Positions 8,013 through 18,644 of a stretch of DNA of 64,000 bases are shown piece by piece. The stretch spans positions 1-64,000 of the forward strand of contig NZ_KB895420.1 of the NCBI RefSeq assembly GCF_000374845.1, in the 5' to 3' direction. The notes beneath the pieces were generated by a model. It saw only the letters and a program-made list of their open reading frames with translations, searched no databases and was not told the DNA's origin. Every line of letters starts with the position of its first letter. The first letter of the stretch is position 1. This stretch comes from Paenibacillus terrigena DSM 21567. Lineage in GTDB: Bacteria; Bacillota; Bacilli; Paenibacillales; Paenibacillaceae. Both the position numbers and the translations under genes were made by a program.

Positions 8013-10160
8013 ATGAAGACATTAGTGTTGGCTGAAAAGCCCTCCGTAGCGAGGGAAATAGCAAGGGTGATGGGAAGTCACCAGAAGCATAAGAGTTACT
8101 TTGAGGGTCCAAAGTATATCGTGACCTGGGCTCTCGGGCATTTGGTCGGCCTGGCGGAGCCGGAAGATTATGACGTGAAGTACCGGACATGGGAGCTTGA
8201 GCATCTACCGATCATGCCGGAGAAGATGAAGCTGAAGGTGCTGCGCGAGACATCGCATCAATTCAAGGCGGTCCAGCAGCTTGCAGGTCGTCAGGATGTT
8301 GCGGAACTCATCATCGCGACGGATGCGGCGCGTGAAGGGGAACTGCTCGCGCGATGGATCATGGCGATGGTGAAATGGAAGAAGCCATTCCATCGGCTCT
8401 GGATCTCTTCACAGACGGACAAGGCCATCCGTGAAGGGTTTGCGAACTTGAAGCCTGGATCACAGTATAACCGCCTGTATGAGTCGGCACGCTGCCGTGC
8501 TGAGGCGGATTGGCTCATCGGGCTCAACGTGACGCGCGCGCTCACCTGTAAATTCAATGCGCAATTGTCGGCGGGCCGTGTGCAGACGCCATCGCTCGGG
8601 ATGATTATGGATCGGGAGAATGAGATTCGTAACTTCCGTTCTGCGGAATATCATACGCTCCAAGGGGAGTTCGATGGTTTCCAGGCACAGTGGCGGCCAC
8701 GCGGAGGTCAGGGGGACGGCCGAATTTTCGAACCGAATCAAGCTGAAGCTTTGCGCGGCAAAGTGGACGGAAAGAAGGGCAAGGTCACCTCGGTGAAAAA
8801 ATCCGAGAAATCGGAGCCGCATCCGCTTGCGTATGACCTGACCGAATTGCAACGGGATGCGAATAAGCGGTATGGCTTCTCTGCGAAGCAGACTTCGAAC
8901 GTATTGCAGAGACTGTATGAGCAGCATAAGCTCGTGACGTACCCGCGTACGGATTCTCGTTATCTATCCAGTGATATGACGGACACGCTGCCAGAGCGTA
9001 TTCGCTCGGTTGCTGTTGGGCCTTATGCCGCGATAGCTAAGCCGCTCTTGCGCGGCAAGCTGCCGATCACGCGTCGTGTGGTAGACGATTCGAAAGTATC
9101 CGATCACCATGCGATTATTCCGACCGACCAGACGGTCATTCTGAACGCGTTATCGAATGAGGAGCGGAAGCTCTATGATTTGATCGTAAGACGATTCTTG
9201 GCATTATTCTACCCGGCGGCGAAGTATGAATTAACGGCCTTAACGATTGATGTCGAAGGTGAAACGTTCACGACGCGTGGCAAAACAGTGATTCAGAGCG
9301 GTTGGCGTGAAGTGTATGGGCAAGAAGATAGCTGGGATGATGATGAGGATGAAGCGGGTGCCGGGCGTGAGGATGATCGTACGGGTACACAACTGCTGCC
9401 AAGTTTGCGTGAAGGAGAAACGGTTCAGCTGAAGCGGGCGAACCTCCGTAAAGATCGGACACAGCCTCCGAAGCGGTATACCGAAGCTTCGCTGCTCGGT
9501 CAAATGGAGAAGTACGGTCTCGGGACGCCTGCGACACGCGCGGATATTATTGAGAAGCTCGTCTCAAGCGATACGATTGAGCGTCAAGGTTCTTCGCTCC
9601 ATCCGACGGGTAAAGGCGTTCAGCTCATCGAGCTTGTTGCTAGTGAACTTCGAACACCAGAACTTACGGCGAAATGGGAGCAGGAGCTTGAGAAAATCGC
9701 ACGAGGTCAAGGCGGTACCGAGCCATTCATGAAAGGAATTCGCCAAATGGCGGAGAGTCTGGTGAGCGGTGTGAAGACAAGTGATGCTGCGTATAAACCG
9801 CATAACTTGCTGAACAGTCGTTGTCCAGAATGCGGCGAGAAGATGATGGAGAAGAAGGGTAAGCGCGGTAAAATGCTCGTCTGCTCCAGCGGGGACTGCA
9901 GTTACCGGAGATCCGGCGAGAAGCAGCTTTCCAATCGACGTTGTCCACAATGCCACAAGAAGATGGAATTGAAAGATGGGAAGGCTGGCAAGTACGTACA
10001 GTGTATCGGTTGTAATGTGATCGAAGTGCTGGATGGCGAACGCGGCGGTCGCGTGAATAAACGAGAACAGCAAAACCTCGTTAAACAGTTCGAGAAAAAA
10101 GAATCGATGGGCTCAAGTCTAGGCGATGCATTGCGAGCGGCGCTTGAACGAAATGAGTGA
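8013..10160 (+). CDS. topB: DNA topoisomerase III
   Basis: A 715-residue type IA topoisomerase that relaxes or decatenates DNA. The N-terminal Toprim domain starts with LAEKPSVAREIARVMG and has the acidic ATDAAREGE motif near residue 105. The catalytic tyrosine is in LVTYPRTDSRYL (about residue 311). The C-terminus (about 610-690) has two CxxC zinc-finger-like blocks, CPECGEKM and CPQCHKKM, each with a second cysteine pair. Length fits Bacillus TopB. An AAGGAG site at 8001 supports ATG 8013. It is a single gene, followed by the purine operon control region. Confidence 0.95.
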   Translation: MKTLVLAEKPSVAREIARVMGSHQKHKSYFEGPKYIVTWALGHLVGLAEPEDYDVKYRTWELEHLPIMPEKMKLKVLRETSHQFKAVQQLAGRQDVAELIIATDAAREGELLARWIMAMVKWKKPFHRLWISSQTDKAIREGFANLKPGSQYNRLYESARCRAEADWLIGLNVTRALTCKFNAQLSAGRVQTPSLGMIMDRENEIRNFRSAEYHTLQGEFDGFQAQWRPRGGQGDGRIFEPNQAEALRGKVDGKKGKVTSVKKSEKSEPHPLAYDLTELQRDANKRYGFSAKQTSNVLQRLYEQHKLVTYPRTDSRYLSSDMTDTLPERIRSVAVGPYAAIAKPLLRGKLPITRRVVDDSKVSDHHAIIPTDQTVILNALSNEERKLYDLIVRRFLALFYPAAKYELTALTIDVEGETFTTRGKTVIQSGWREVYGQEDSWDDDEDEAGAGREDDRTGTQLLPSLREGETVQLKRANLRKDRTQPPKRYTEASLLGQMEKYGLGTPATRADIIEKLVSSDTIERQGSSLHPTGKGVQLIELVASELRTPELTAKWEQELEKIARGQGGTEPFMKGIRQMAESLVSGVKTSDAAYKPHNLLNSRCPECGEKMMEKKGKRGKMLVCSSGDCSYRRSGEKQLSNRRCPQCHKKMELKDGKAGKYVQCIGCNVIEVLDGERGGRVNKREQQNLVKQFEKKESMGSSLGDALRAALERNE

Positions 10161-10168
10161 ATTGTGAT

Positions 10169-10231
10169 AAAAACCTTAACCGAGGTTAATCCAATGATGA
10201 GCGATCGCGTTTAGAGGTGGTTTTTATCGCC
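10169..10231 (+). terminator. possible topB terminator
   Basis: AAAAACC at 10169 can pair with GGTTTTT near 10224, enclosing a smaller hairpin TTAACC-GA-GGTTAA. It is followed by ATCG, so only the T bases within the stem serve as a T-run. Moderate support from position after topB. Confidence 0.4.
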
Positions 10232-10283
10232 AATAGGGAAGTTATTATACATCAGAATAAAGTAAAACTATCCTATGTGGTCA

Positions 10284-10331
10284 GAAAATACGAACTTTAA
10301 TTTAATGTAAACATTTTAATGTTCGTCTTTA
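10284..10331 (+). promoter_or_regulatory. paired PurBoxes (PurR operator) upstream of purE
   Basis: Two inverted CGAAC cores in A/T-rich contexts: AAATACGAACTTTA (CGAAC at 10291-10295) and the inverse GTTCG at 10321-10325. The 25-base gap between the cores matches the arrangement of the two PurBoxes that Bacillus PurR binds. The operator ends just before the -35 element of the purE promoter, as expected for PRPP-sensitive repression of de novo purine synthesis. PurR itself is not encoded in the window. Confidence 0.8.
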
Positions 10332-10333
10332 AG

Positions 10334-10361
10334 TTGACATCTCATGTAATGGACTGATAAT
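10334..10361 (+). promoter_or_regulatory. sigma-A promoter of the purine operon
   Basis: A perfect TTGACA (10334-10339) and a GATAAT -10 element (10356-10361) with a 16-base spacer; ATAATA or TAATAT give spacers of 17 or 18. It lies between the PurBox pair and the guanine riboswitch, placing the transcript start near 10368 and leaving a leader of about 360 bases before purE. Confidence 0.8.
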
Positions 10362-10398
10362 ATAGGGATATAAAGTGGCGAGCCACGAATAAAATGAT

Positions 10399-10464
10399 CT
10401 CGTATAATTATGGGGATATGGCCCGAAGTTTCTACCCAAAGACCTTAAATTTTTGGACTACGAG
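10399..10464 (+). ncRNA. purine riboswitch, guanine class (G-box), purE leader
   Basis: All landmark sequences of the purine aptamer are present: P1 arms CTCGTA (10399) and TACGAG (10459), the core TATAATTATGGGGATATGG, the loop-loop partner GTTTCTACC, and CCTTAAA before the P3 closing strand. The specificity position in GGACTACGAG is C, as in the guanine/hypoxanthine class; adenine switches have T there. It should lower pur operon expression when guanine or hypoxanthine is plentiful. The expression platform is not obvious in the following 150 bases. Confidence 0.93.
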
Positions 10465-10628
10465 TGAAAGTTGTGCATCTGGCGAAGACAGTATTGAACT
10501 ATGGGTTTTTGCTGTCGAAATGAACTGTCGATTGATGCGGGATTGGCGCTCTGTGAGCGGAATGCTGCTGCGAATCGACGGTGACGCGAGTGTACTAGAC
10601 TCTTTCATTTAATTATTCCTAAAAAAAC

Positions 10629-10684
10629 GGTCCGAAGATAGAACAATGTGTACGGTTGTTTACGTATACACCTATCCGAGGACC
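10629..10684 (+). terminator. imperfect leader hairpin before purE
   Basis: GGTCC and GATAG on the left pair with CTATC and GGACC on the right, with an inner GTGTA / TACAC helix. It follows seven A residues and precedes TTATTC, about 45 bases before purE. It may belong to the riboswitch expression platform, but the lack of a T-run makes ordinary termination uncertain. Confidence 0.4.
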
Positions 10685-10731
10685 TTATTCATTTTCATAC
10701 ATTACCGAATCGATAGAAAGTGGGTTATGAC

Positions 10732-11217
10732 ATGTCAGTACAAGTAGGCGTCATTATGGGCAGTCAGTCCGATTGGGAGACAATGAAGCATGCATGCGAC
10801 GTGCTGGATGAGCTGGGGATTGCGTATGAGAAGAAAGTCGTATCGGCTCACCGTACGCCGGATCTGATGTTCCAATATGCGGAGAGTGCCGTAGAGCGCG
10901 GCTTGAAAGTGATTATTGCTGGCGCAGGAGGCGCAGCGCATCTCCCAGGTATGGTGGCAGCGAAGACGATTCTTCCCGTGATCGGCGTACCTGTAAAGTC
11001 GTCTACCTTGAATGGTCTCGATTCCCTTTTATCGATTGTACAAATGCCGGGGGGTATTCCGGTTGCAACGGTAGCGATTGGCAATGCTGGCGCGACGAAT
11101 GCAGGGCTGCTTGCAGCGCAAATCATCGGCGCATTTGATCCAGCGGTGCAAGAACGGGTGCAAACGCGTCGTGATGCGATTCGTGATCATGTGCTCGAAG
11201 GCAGTGATTCCCTATGA
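10732..11217 (+). CDS. purE: N5-carboxyaminoimidazole ribonucleotide mutase
   Basis: A 161-residue class I PurE, which converts N5-CAIR to CAIR in purine synthesis. The nucleotide-binding start [13 protein letters not shown], the SAHRTPD motif and the [11 protein letters not shown] segment are all present. ATG 10732 follows GAAAGTGGG; an earlier in-frame GTG at 10720 lies in that site. First gene of the operon. Its TGA overlaps the purK start (ATGATG), so PurE and its partner PurK are translationally coupled. Confidence 0.97.
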   Translation: MSVQVGVIMGSQSDWETMKHACDVLDELGIAYEKKVVSAHRTPDLMFQYAESAVERGLKVIIAGAGGAAHLPGMVAAKTILPVIGVPVKSSTLNGLDSLLSIVQMPGGIPVATVAIGNAGATNAGLLAAQIIGAFDPAVQERVQTRRDAIRDHVLEGSDSL

Positions 11218-12395
11218 TGGAATCGAGAGTGAGTACATCGCGTGAGAAAATCATTGCTCCGGGTTCAACGATTGGTGTACTTGGCGGCGGGCAGTTGGGA
11301 CGGATGATGGCATTAGCGGGAAGCAATCTAGGTTATCGATTCGTGACACTCGATCCGATGCCTGATGGACCTTGCGGGCAGATCGCGGAGCAGATCATCG
11401 CGAACTACGATGATAAGGATGCAGCGAGACAGCTCGCAGCACTATCGGATGTCATCACGTATGAATTCGAGAATGTTGATGCTGAAGTTGCGGCGATGCT
11501 GATGGCAGAATCTTACGTGCCGCAAGGCAGTGAATTGCTCTATACCACGCAGCATCGTCTGCGAGAGAAGCGGGCAATTGAGGCGGCTGGCGTACGAGTT
11601 GCTCCCTATGCAGAGATTACGAGTGAAGCGGATCTTCGCGCAGCGGTGGAACGGTTCGGATTGCCTTGTGTATTGAAGACGGCAACAGGCGGCTATGATG
11701 GCAAAGGGCAATGGGTCATTCGTTCGATGGATGAAATCCCAGAGGCTTATGCAACCCTCGCGGCTGCGAAGACAGAGCTTGTGCTTGAACAATTCATTCG
11801 GTTTACGAAGGAGTTGTCCGTCATTGCAGCACGAAGCCCTCGCGGCGAAGTGAAGGCTTTTCCGGTGGCAGAGAATATTCACGTGAACAATATTTTGCAT
11901 CTATCGATTGTTCCCGCTCGGGTGTCGTTCGATGTAAAAGATCAAGCGGAAGCGTTGGCGATACGAATTGCGGAATCGATGAATGTCGTCGGGTTGATCG
12001 CAGTGGAGCTATTCTTAACGGAAGATGGCGAATTATTCGTAAATGAATTAGCGCCAAGACCACATAATTCAGGGCATTATACGATGGAGGCCTGTAGAAC
12101 GTCGCAATTCGAACAGCATGTGCGGGCCATTTGCAATTTACCTCTTGGAGACACGATGTTATTGACACCCGTCGTCATGGTCAATGTGCTAGGAGAGCAC
12201 GTTGAACCGCTGCTTGCGCATATGGCGCAGGAAGATGAGGCGGCTGAGGCATTTAACGTAGCTCCGAAAGTTCATCTATATGGGAAAAAAGAAGCGAAAG
12301 AAAAACGGAAAATGGGCCATGTGAACGTCTTAGCAGATCACTTGGATGACGCCCTCGCATGGATCGACAAAACACAAATTTGGAGGAATCAATAG
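11214..12395 (+). CDS. purK: 5-(carboxyamino)imidazole ribonucleotide synthase
   Basis: A 393-residue ATP-grasp enzyme that makes N5-CAIR from AIR, ATP and bicarbonate and feeds PurE. The N-terminal [16 protein letters not shown] motif, the ATP-grasp segment [13 protein letters not shown] and the [16 protein letters not shown] motif near the active site are intact. It overlaps purE by four bases. Its TAG is directly followed by the purB ATG. Confidence 0.97.
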   Translation: MMESRVSTSREKIIAPGSTIGVLGGGQLGRMMALAGSNLGYRFVTLDPMPDGPCGQIAEQIIANYDDKDAARQLAALSDVITYEFENVDAEVAAMLMAESYVPQGSELLYTTQHRLREKRAIEAAGVRVAPYAEITSEADLRAAVERFGLPCVLKTATGGYDGKGQWVIRSMDEIPEAYATLAAAKTELVLEQFIRFTKELSVIAARSPRGEVKAFPVAENIHVNNILHLSIVPARVSFDVKDQAEALAIRIAESMNVVGLIAVELFLTEDGELFVNELAPRPHNSGHYTMEACRTSQFEQHVRAICNLPLGDTMLLTPVVMVNVLGEHVEPLLAHMAQEDEAAEAFNVAPKVHLYGKKEAKEKRKMGHVNVLADHLDDALAWIDKTQIWRNQ

Positions 12396-13691
12396 ATGTT
12401 AGAACGTTACAGCAGACCGGAAATGAGAGCCATTTGGACGGAAGAGAATAAATTCAATTCTTGGTTAGAGGTTGAAATCTGTGCTTGTGAAGCATGGGCA
12501 GAGCTTGGTGTCATTCCGAAGGAAGATGTTGCAGCACTTCGCAAAGGTGCAAGCTTCAATATCGATCGGATCTATGAAATCGAGCAAGAAACACGCCATG
12601 ACGTCATCGCATTCACGCGTGCCGTATCCGAATCCCTAGGCGAAGAGCGCAAATGGGTGCACTACGGACTAACTTCGACAGACGTTGTTGATACAGCGCT
12701 TGGTTATGTGCTGCGTCAAGCGAATGAAATTATCGAGAAAGACATTGTTCAATTTATCGACATTTTGAAAAATAAAGCTCTTGCATACAAACATACGCCG
12801 ATGATGGGCCGTACGCATGGTGTGCATGCCGAACCGACAACCTTTGGTCTTAAGATGGCACTCTGGTATGAAGAAATGAAGCGTAACTTGGAGCGTTTCC
12901 GTCATGCGGCGAACGGTGTGCAATACGGTAAAATTTCCGGTGCTGTCGGAACATACGCGAATATTGACCCATTCGTAGAAAAGTATGTGTGTGAGAAATT
13001 AGGAACAACTGCTGCTCCAATCTCGACGCAAACGTTGCAGCGTGACCGTCATGCAGAATATATGGCGACACTTGCGTTGATCGCGACAAGCTTGGATAAA
13101 TTCGCAACGGAAATTCGTGCCTTGCAGAAGAGTGAAGTACGTGAGGTAGAAGAAGCATTCGCTAAAGGCCAAAAAGGATCTTCCGCGATGCCGCACAAAC
13201 GCAACCCCATCGGCTGCGAAAATATTTCAGGCCTTGCGCGTGTCATCCGCGGATTCATGGTATCGGCTTACGAGAACGTGCCGCTCTGGCATGAACGTGA
13301 TATCTCGCACTCCTCGGTTGAACGTGTGATTTTGCCGGATGCGACAATGCTCTTGAACTACATGTTGAACCGCTTCGGTAACATCGTGAAGAACTTGACG
13401 GTGATGCCAGAGAACATGAAGCGCAACATGGAAAGAACGTATGGCGTACCGTTCTCGGGACGCGTAATGACGAAGCTGATCGACAAAGGCATGAGCCGTG
13501 AGCAAGCGTACGATACGGTTCAACCGCGTGCGATGCAAGCATGGGAAGAGCAACGCAGCTTCCGTGAGATTATCGAAGCAACACCTGAAATTGCAACCGT
13601 GTTAAACGCCGAAGAAATTGCGGATGCATTCAATCCAGCTTGGCATTTGAAGCATGTCGATACGATTTTTGCGAACTTAGGCTTGGAATAG
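12396..13691 (+). CDS. purB: adenylosuccinate lyase
   Basis: A 431-residue fumarase/aspartase-superfamily enzyme that acts twice in purine synthesis, on SAICAR and on adenylosuccinate. The signature loop [16 protein letters not shown] carries the catalytic Ser, and TSTDVVDTA and [10 protein letters not shown] are the other two conserved active-site regions. TTGGAGGAATC upstream gives a strong ribosome binding site. The length matches Bacillus PurB. Confidence 0.97.
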   Translation: MLERYSRPEMRAIWTEENKFNSWLEVEICACEAWAELGVIPKEDVAALRKGASFNIDRIYEIEQETRHDVIAFTRAVSESLGEERKWVHYGLTSTDVVDTALGYVLRQANEIIEKDIVQFIDILKNKALAYKHTPMMGRTHGVHAEPTTFGLKMALWYEEMKRNLERFRHAANGVQYGKISGAVGTYANIDPFVEKYVCEKLGTTAAPISTQTLQRDRHAEYMATLALIATSLDKFATEIRALQKSEVREVEEAFAKGQKGSSAMPHKRNPIGCENISGLARVIRGFMVSAYENVPLWHERDISHSSVERVILPDATMLLNYMLNRFGNIVKNLTVMPENMKRNMERTYGVPFSGRVMTKLIDKGMSREQAYDTVQPRAMQAWEEQRSFREIIEATPEIATVLNAEEIADAFNPAWHLKHVDTIFANLGLE

Positions 13692-13715
13692 AAGAGGGAG
13701 AAGGGGAGGAACAAC

Positions 13716-14597
13716 GTGTCTGTCAGAGCGATTTCATCTGCTGTTGATCTAGTAAAAGCGCCGCTGCTCTATAAAGGGAAAGTGCGCGAGTTGTACGATC
13801 TTGGGGAACATTATTTAATCGTCGTGACCGACCGCATTTCCGCTTTTGACTATGTGCTGGAGCCTGCGGTTCCTGAGAAGGGGAATGTACTCAATCGTCT
13901 GGCGGCATTCTGGTTCGAACAGACGGCGGCAATTGAGCCGAATCATGTCGTTCATACGGATGTCGAGAAACTAGGGGATCTAGTCACAGACCCGTCCTTA
14001 CTGAAAGATCGCATCATGGTTACCAAAAAAGCAGAACGTATCGATATCGAATGTGTCGTTCGTGGGTACATTACAGGTGGCGGATGGCGGCAGTATCAGC
14101 AATCGGGTTCGATTAACGGGATTACATTACCGCAAGGGATGAAGAAGAATGAGCGCTTCGCAGCGCCAATCTTCACGCCGGCTGCGAAAAATGATGTGGG
14201 ACATGATGAGGACATCTCCTTCGATCGTATGAAGGAACTAGTCGGCGAAGAGTTAGCCCATGAGCTACAAGTGAAGAGCCTCCAGCTCTACACCTTCGCA
14301 CATGCATATTGCGAGCAGCGCGGTATTATCCTCGCGGATTGCAAGTTCGAGTTCGGCTTGATCGACGGCAAGGTGATATTGATTGATGAGTTGTTTACCC
14401 CGGATTCCGCACGGTTCTGGGCAAAAGAGAATTATGCATTGAACATCGAGATTGACAGTATGGATAAAGAGCCTGTGCGCACGTATCTGGCGAACAGCGA
14501 CTGGGATAAGAACAGCGTGCCGGATCCGTTGCCGGCTGAAGTGGTGGCGGAGACGACACGTCGATATCAGGATATTTATCGGAGATTGACGGAGTAG
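13716..14597 (+). CDS. purC: phosphoribosylaminoimidazole-succinocarboxamide synthase
   Basis: A 293-residue SAICAR synthetase that joins aspartate to CAIR using ATP. It has YKGKVRELYDLG, VTDRISAFD, the IECVVRGYITGG motif and the DCKFEFGLIDG and DELFTPDSAR segments. This is somewhat longer than the compact B. subtilis form (about 240 residues) and closer to the longer PurC type. The start is GTG 13716 with GGGGAGGAAC upstream. An 886-base gap follows before purS, unlike the tight spacing elsewhere in this operon. Confidence 0.95.
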   Translation: MSVRAISSAVDLVKAPLLYKGKVRELYDLGEHYLIVVTDRISAFDYVLEPAVPEKGNVLNRLAAFWFEQTAAIEPNHVVHTDVEKLGDLVTDPSLLKDRIMVTKKAERIDIECVVRGYITGGGWRQYQQSGSINGITLPQGMKKNERFAAPIFTPAAKNDVGHDEDISFDRMKELVGEELAHELQVKSLQLYTFAHAYCEQRGIILADCKFEFGLIDGKVILIDELFTPDSARFWAKENYALNIEIDSMDKEPVRTYLANSDWDKNSVPDPLPAEVVAETTRRYQDIYRRLTE

Positions 14598-14665
14598 ATT
14601 GGAATGATGAGGGGATGAAGCTGGAAATAGGGGGCGGAACGTAGGTGTATCATCTTCCATCGCTG

Positions 14666-14716
14666 TTGAAATCGGGTAAGTTTTGATTGGATTTTATGGA
14701 TATTTCCCGATTTCAA
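14666..14716. repeat. 11-bp inverted repeat after purC
   Basis: TTGAAATCGGG at 14666-14676 and CCCGATTTCAA at 14706-14716 form a perfect 11-bp stem with a 29-base loop. It resembles in layout the 15-bp inverted repeat between purH and purD (both carry a GAAATC core) and may be the same kind of dispersed element. Confidence 0.6.
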
Positions 14717-15210
14717 AGGCGAGCGCTATCGCTCTCCAGCTGCTACACCCACTTTTCCTTCCTAATTCCATCTTCATCCCAGCCTACACCGTCCCCCTCA
14801 CGAGGGGGAGGGGCAAAGGGTACACCGTTCAGCCAGAGGCGAGAACGGTGTCATGCGAATGACGCTGGAAGCGAGTGCGCTGAGAATCAGCCGCACGGCA
14901 AGCGAGAAGCGCTGGGGAGTTGCCGTTCAGGCAAAGCCTAGAACAGCCCCGCGTCTAGCGGAAATCGCAAGCAGCAAGGGCGCCGAGCATCGGCCGCACG
15001 ATGAAGCTGCAAGCGAATAGCAGTTATATGACCTGCTGATCTGCGAGAAGCAGGCAATGATTTCGGTGTGGTAGAGCGTGTGCGCCGGGGTCGCCGGATA
15101 GGCAACCCCACGCACAGTAGCGCTCCTAGCACATGGTATCGACCGAGGCACGCCCTTTTGCATCTCCACCGATAGATTTGAAGTTACTAGATACACTCGT
15201 ATGGCAAGCG

Positions 15211-15267
15211 TATGTGGAACGATGTTTCGATAGTGCTAGAGGCAATATCGAAACATCGTTCCACATA
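15211..15267. repeat. perfect 22-bp inverted repeat
   Basis: The arms at 15211-15232 and 15246-15267 are exact inverse complements over 22 bases (beginning TATGTGGAACGATG), separated by 13 bases. Such a long perfect stem is rare by chance. No T-run follows, so it is not a standard terminator. It could be a recombination or processing site. Confidence 0.85.
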
Positions 15268-15328
15268 AGAGCGATCATTGCACACAAGTTAGATAGATTC
15301 CGCCACAGTCAGTCATTCGACCGATTTC

Positions 15329-15359
15329 GGGGTCCAGGGGCGTAGCCCCTGGGGTCCCC
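15329..15359. repeat. GC-rich hairpin before purS
   Basis: CCAGGGGC and GCCCCTGG form an 8-bp stem around GTA, extended outward by GGGG / CCCC with a small bulge. About 120 bases upstream of purS. Not followed by a T-run. Confidence 0.6.
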
Positions 15360-15483
15360 TTTCCAGATGGAAGGGGGATTTAGGGGGATGGCAAAAAGGT
15401 TTTTTAAAATAAGGCCCCCTGCCCAAGGGAATAAACAATCTCGATTTTTATCAATAATTTTTCACTCTAGGAGGAAATAATCG

Positions 15484-15729
15484 ATGTTCAAAGCAACCGT
15501 GTATGTCACTGTGAAGGAAAACGTATTGGATCCGCAAGGCGTTGCCGTTCAAGGCGCACTTCATTCCATGGGATTTAGTGAAGTAAGCAAGGTTCGAATT
15601 GGAAAGTATATGGCGTTCGAAATCGATACGACAGATCGCGTGGAAGCGGAAGAACGTGTGCGTCAAATGTGCGAAAAACTGTTGGCGAATACGGTAGTGG
15701 AAGACTATCGCTTTGAATTGGAGGGTTAA
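15484..15729 (+). CDS. purS: phosphoribosylformylglycinamidine synthase subunit PurS
   Basis: An 81-residue small subunit of the three-part FGAM synthase (PurS-PurQ-PurL) used by Firmicutes. It shows [17 protein letters not shown] at the start and the KYMAFEID and FELEG segments of the PurS fold. AGGAGGAAATA precedes the ATG. It is immediately followed by purQ. Confidence 0.97.
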   Translation: MFKATVYVTVKENVLDPQGVAVQGALHSMGFSEVSKVRIGKYMAFEIDTTDRVEAEERVRQMCEKLLANTVVEDYRFELEG

Positions 15730-15733
15730 GGGA

Positions 15734-16423
15734 ATGAATTTTGCAGTTCTCGTATTTCCAGGTTCCAACTGCGATATCGATTGCTATAAAGCAGTGGAAC
15801 AGACAGTTGGGCAGCCGGTTGATTACGTATGGCATACAGCGACGGACTTATCCAAATATGATTGCATCTTGATTCCTGGTGGATTCTCCTACGGTGACTA
15901 CCTACGCAGCGGCGCGATTGCACGCTTCGCACCGGTTATGGCTGAAGTGGCGAAGGCTGCAGCAGCAGGCAAATATGTGATGGGGATCTGCAATGGGTTC
16001 CAAGTATTGACGGAAGCGGGATTGCTGCCGGGTGCACTTCGCCGGAACATGTCTTTGAAATTCCGCTGCCACTCGACAATTCTACGTGTAGAGAATAATA
16101 AGACAGCTTTCACGAACCAGTATGAAGTTGGCGAAATGATCGATATTCCGATCGCGCATGGCGAAGGCAACTACTATTGTGACGAAGTAACGCTTGAACA
16201 ATTGAAGAAGAACGACCAGATTATTTTCCGCTATTCGGATAACCCGAACGGCTCCATGGAAGATATCGCAGGGATTTGTAACGAACAGGGTAATGTCCTG
16301 GGTCTTATGCCGCATCCAGAGCGCGCAGTGAATCAGCTGTTAGGCTCGGAAGACGGTAAGAAAATGTTTACATCGATTTTGAATGCATGGAGGGAACAAC
16401 ATGACGCAGCAAGTATCGGCTAA
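15734..16423 (+). CDS. purQ: phosphoribosylformylglycinamidine synthase, glutaminase subunit PurQ
   Basis: A 229-residue class I glutamine amidotransferase that supplies ammonia to PurL. It starts [16 protein letters not shown], has the catalytic Cys in GICNGFQVL, and the His/Glu pair in [11 protein letters not shown] 15734 follows GGAGGGTTAAGG. Its 3' end overlaps purL by 23 bases, so the subunits are translationally coupled. Confidence 0.97.
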   Translation: MNFAVLVFPGSNCDIDCYKAVEQTVGQPVDYVWHTATDLSKYDCILIPGGFSYGDYLRSGAIARFAPVMAEVAKAAAAGKYVMGICNGFQVLTEAGLLPGALRRNMSLKFRCHSTILRVENNKTAFTNQYEVGEMIDIPIAHGEGNYYCDEVTLEQLKKNDQIIFRYSDNPNGSMEDIAGICNEQGNVLGLMPHPERAVNQLLGSEDGKKMFTSILNAWREQHDAASIG

Positions 16424-18644
16424 GGAGCCAACAGCACAGCAAATCGCTGATCAGCAAATTTACAAGCAATTTGGCGTATCCGAATCCGAGTACGCATTAA
16501 TCTGTGGATTTCTAGGCCGTCAGCCGAACTATACCGAGATTGGTGTATTCAGTGTCATGTGGTCAGAGCACTGCGCATACAAGAACTCGAAACCGCTGCT
16601 TCGCCGCTTTCCGGTAACCGGAGAACGTGTCCTGATGGGACCGGGCGAAGGCGCAGGGATCGTCGACATCGGCGACAATCAAGCGGTTGTATTCAAAATC
16701 GAAAGTCACAATCACCCTTCCGCGGTAGAGCCGTATCAAGGCGCAGCGACAGGGGTGGGCGGGATTATCCGCGATATTTTCTCGATGGGTGCAAGACCTG
16801 TTGCCCTATTGAATTCTCTACGTTTCGGGAAACTAGAATCCGAACGTGCGAAATATTTGTTCGAGCATGTCGTGTCCGGGATTGCGGGATACGGGAACTG
16901 TATCGGGATTCCTACCGTTGCAGGGGAAGTGATGTTCGATGAGAGCTATGAAGGCAACCCGCTCGTCAATGCCATGTGTGTGGGCCTCATCGATCATGAT
17001 AAAATTCAACGCGGCGTTGCCAAAGGGATTGGGAATCCAGTGTTCTACGTTGGACCTCCAACAGGACGTGACGGGATTCATGGCGCGACATTCGCATCCG
17101 AGGAATTGACAGCTGAGACGGAAGCGAAACGTTCTGCGGTACAAGTCGGCGATCCATTTATGGAGAAGCTGGTTATGGAATCAACATTGGAATTAATTAA
17201 TGCCGGTATCGTTGTCGGTATTCAAGATATGGGTGCAGCAGGCTTAACTTGCTCTAGCGCAGAGATGGCGAGTAAAGCAGGGAACGGCCTCGAGCTATAC
17301 CTGGATGAAGTGCCGCAGCGCGAGCCGAACATGACGGCGTATGAAATGATGCTGTCCGAGTCGCAAGAACGGATGTTGTTCGTGGTTGAACCGAAGGACG
17401 AAGCGCAAGCGATGGAGATCTTCGAACGTTGGGGCGTTATTTGTGCCAAAGTCGGTAAAGTAACCGATGATGGTCGTCTGCGTCTGATCCACAATGGCGA
17501 AGTGGTCGGCGATATGCCAGTGCAAGCACTTGTTGACGAGTGTCCGGTATACAACAAACCATCGGCTGTTCCTGCGTATTACACAGCGAACGAGAGCATC
17601 GATACAACGCGTTATGAAGAAGTGACGGACTTGAACCGTGCATTAGAGCAAGTTCTTGCTTCCCCAACGGTAGCAAGCAAAGAGTGGGTCTACAACCAAT
17701 ATGACCACATGGTTCGTACGAGCACAGCGGTTCGTCCAGGTTCGGACGCAGCAGTCGTTCTTGTAGACGGCACGCGCAAAGGGCTTGCGATGACAACGGA
17801 CTGTAACGGTCGTTACGTCTATCTTGATCCTGAAGTAGGCGGACGCATCGCGGTTAGTGAAGCGGCTCGTAACATCGTTTGTTCCGGTGCTGAACCACTA
17901 GCAATTACGGATAACCTCAACTTCGGCAGCCCGGAGAAACCGGATATTTTCTGGCAAATGGAACGTTCTGTAGATGGCATGGCTGAAGCTTGCCGTGAGC
18001 TCAATACGCCGGTTATCGGCGGAAATGTCAGCTTGTATAACGAGAACAAGAACGGCGCGATCTACCCGACACCAGTCGTCGGGATGGTAGGGCTTGTACA
18101 CGATACAGATCATATTACAACGCAAGCGTTCAAGAACGAAGGCGACGTGATTTTCCTACTCGGCGATACGCAAGCAGAGCTTGGCGGCAGTGAGTTCCAA
18201 TATGTCGTTCACGGCGTAACCGAAGGCAGACCGCCGCAGCTTAATCTGGCGACAGAACGCACATTACTCCACACGGTGCTTGGCGCGATTCAGCAGGGAC
18301 TTGTGGCATCGGCGCATGACTTGTCCGAGGGTGGTCTTGCCGCAGCCGTAACAGAGAGCTGCATCAGCGGCAACATTGGCGCTTCGGTAAATTTCGCAAC
18401 AGAAATACGTCCGGATTTCGCATTATTCAGCGAGAGCCAATCCCGCATTCTATTAACAGCATCTGCATCACATGCTGAAGCGTTAGCGACTTATGTGCGT
18501 GAGCAAGGGGTACCTGTTCAGCAAATCGGAGCCGTGCAAGGCAGCGATCTAACCATCACGGTGAACGGCAAACCTGCAATTGCAGCTCCTGTATCTCAAT
18601 TTGCGAAGGTTTGGAAGGATGCGATTCCATGTCTCATGAAATAA
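16401..18644 (+). CDS. purL: phosphoribosylformylglycinamidine synthase subunit PurL
   Basis: A 747-residue small-type PurL, the ATP-dependent synthetase subunit. The [14 protein letters not shown] motif, the [18 protein letters not shown] segment and the later [11 protein letters not shown] motif are present. Start ATG 16401 follows GGAGGGAAC and lies inside purQ. Its end overlaps the purF start by 16 bases. Confidence 0.97.
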   Translation: MTQQVSAKEPTAQQIADQQIYKQFGVSESEYALICGFLGRQPNYTEIGVFSVMWSEHCAYKNSKPLLRRFPVTGERVLMGPGEGAGIVDIGDNQAVVFKIESHNHPSAVEPYQGAATGVGGIIRDIFSMGARPVALLNSLRFGKLESERAKYLFEHVVSGIAGYGNCIGIPTVAGEVMFDESYEGNPLVNAMCVGLIDHDKIQRGVAKGIGNPVFYVGPPTGRDGIHGATFASEELTAETEAKRSAVQVGDPFMEKLVMESTLELINAGIVVGIQDMGAAGLTCSSAEMASKAGNGLELYLDEVPQREPNMTAYEMMLSESQERMLFVVEPKDEAQAMEIFERWGVICAKVGKVTDDGRLRLIHNGEVVGDMPVQALVDECPVYNKPSAVPAYYTANESIDTTRYEEVTDLNRALEQVLASPTVASKEWVYNQYDHMVRTSTAVRPGSDAAVVLVDGTRKGLAMTTDCNGRYVYLDPEVGGRIAVSEAARNIVCSGAEPLAITDNLNFGSPEKPDIFWQMERSVDGMAEACRELNTPVIGGNVSLYNENKNGAIYPTPVVGMVGLVHDTDHITTQAFKNEGDVIFLLGDTQAELGGSEFQYVVHGVTEGRPPQLNLATERTLLHTVLGAIQQGLVASAHDLSEGGLAAAVTESCISGNIGASVNFATEIRPDFALFSESQSRILLTASASHAEALATYVREQGVPVQQIGAVQGSDLTITVNGKPAIAAPVSQFAKVWKDAIPCLMK

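Larger units (their letters stand above)
14598..15483. other. long hairpin-rich gap inside the purine operon (purC-purS)
   Basis: 886 bases with no supported gene; short open frames occur but lack family resemblance or good ribosome binding sites. It contains at least five hairpins: 14666-14716; CCCCCTC-ACGA-GAGGGGG near 14790; ACACCGTTC / GAACGGTGT near 14820-14850; the 22-bp inverted repeat at 15211-15267; and 15329-15359. The last 60 bases carry the purS ribosome binding site AGGAGGAAAT. It may be an inserted repeat array or hold a structured RNA; no T-run follows the strongest stems, so read-through into purS is still plausible. Confidence 0.6.
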
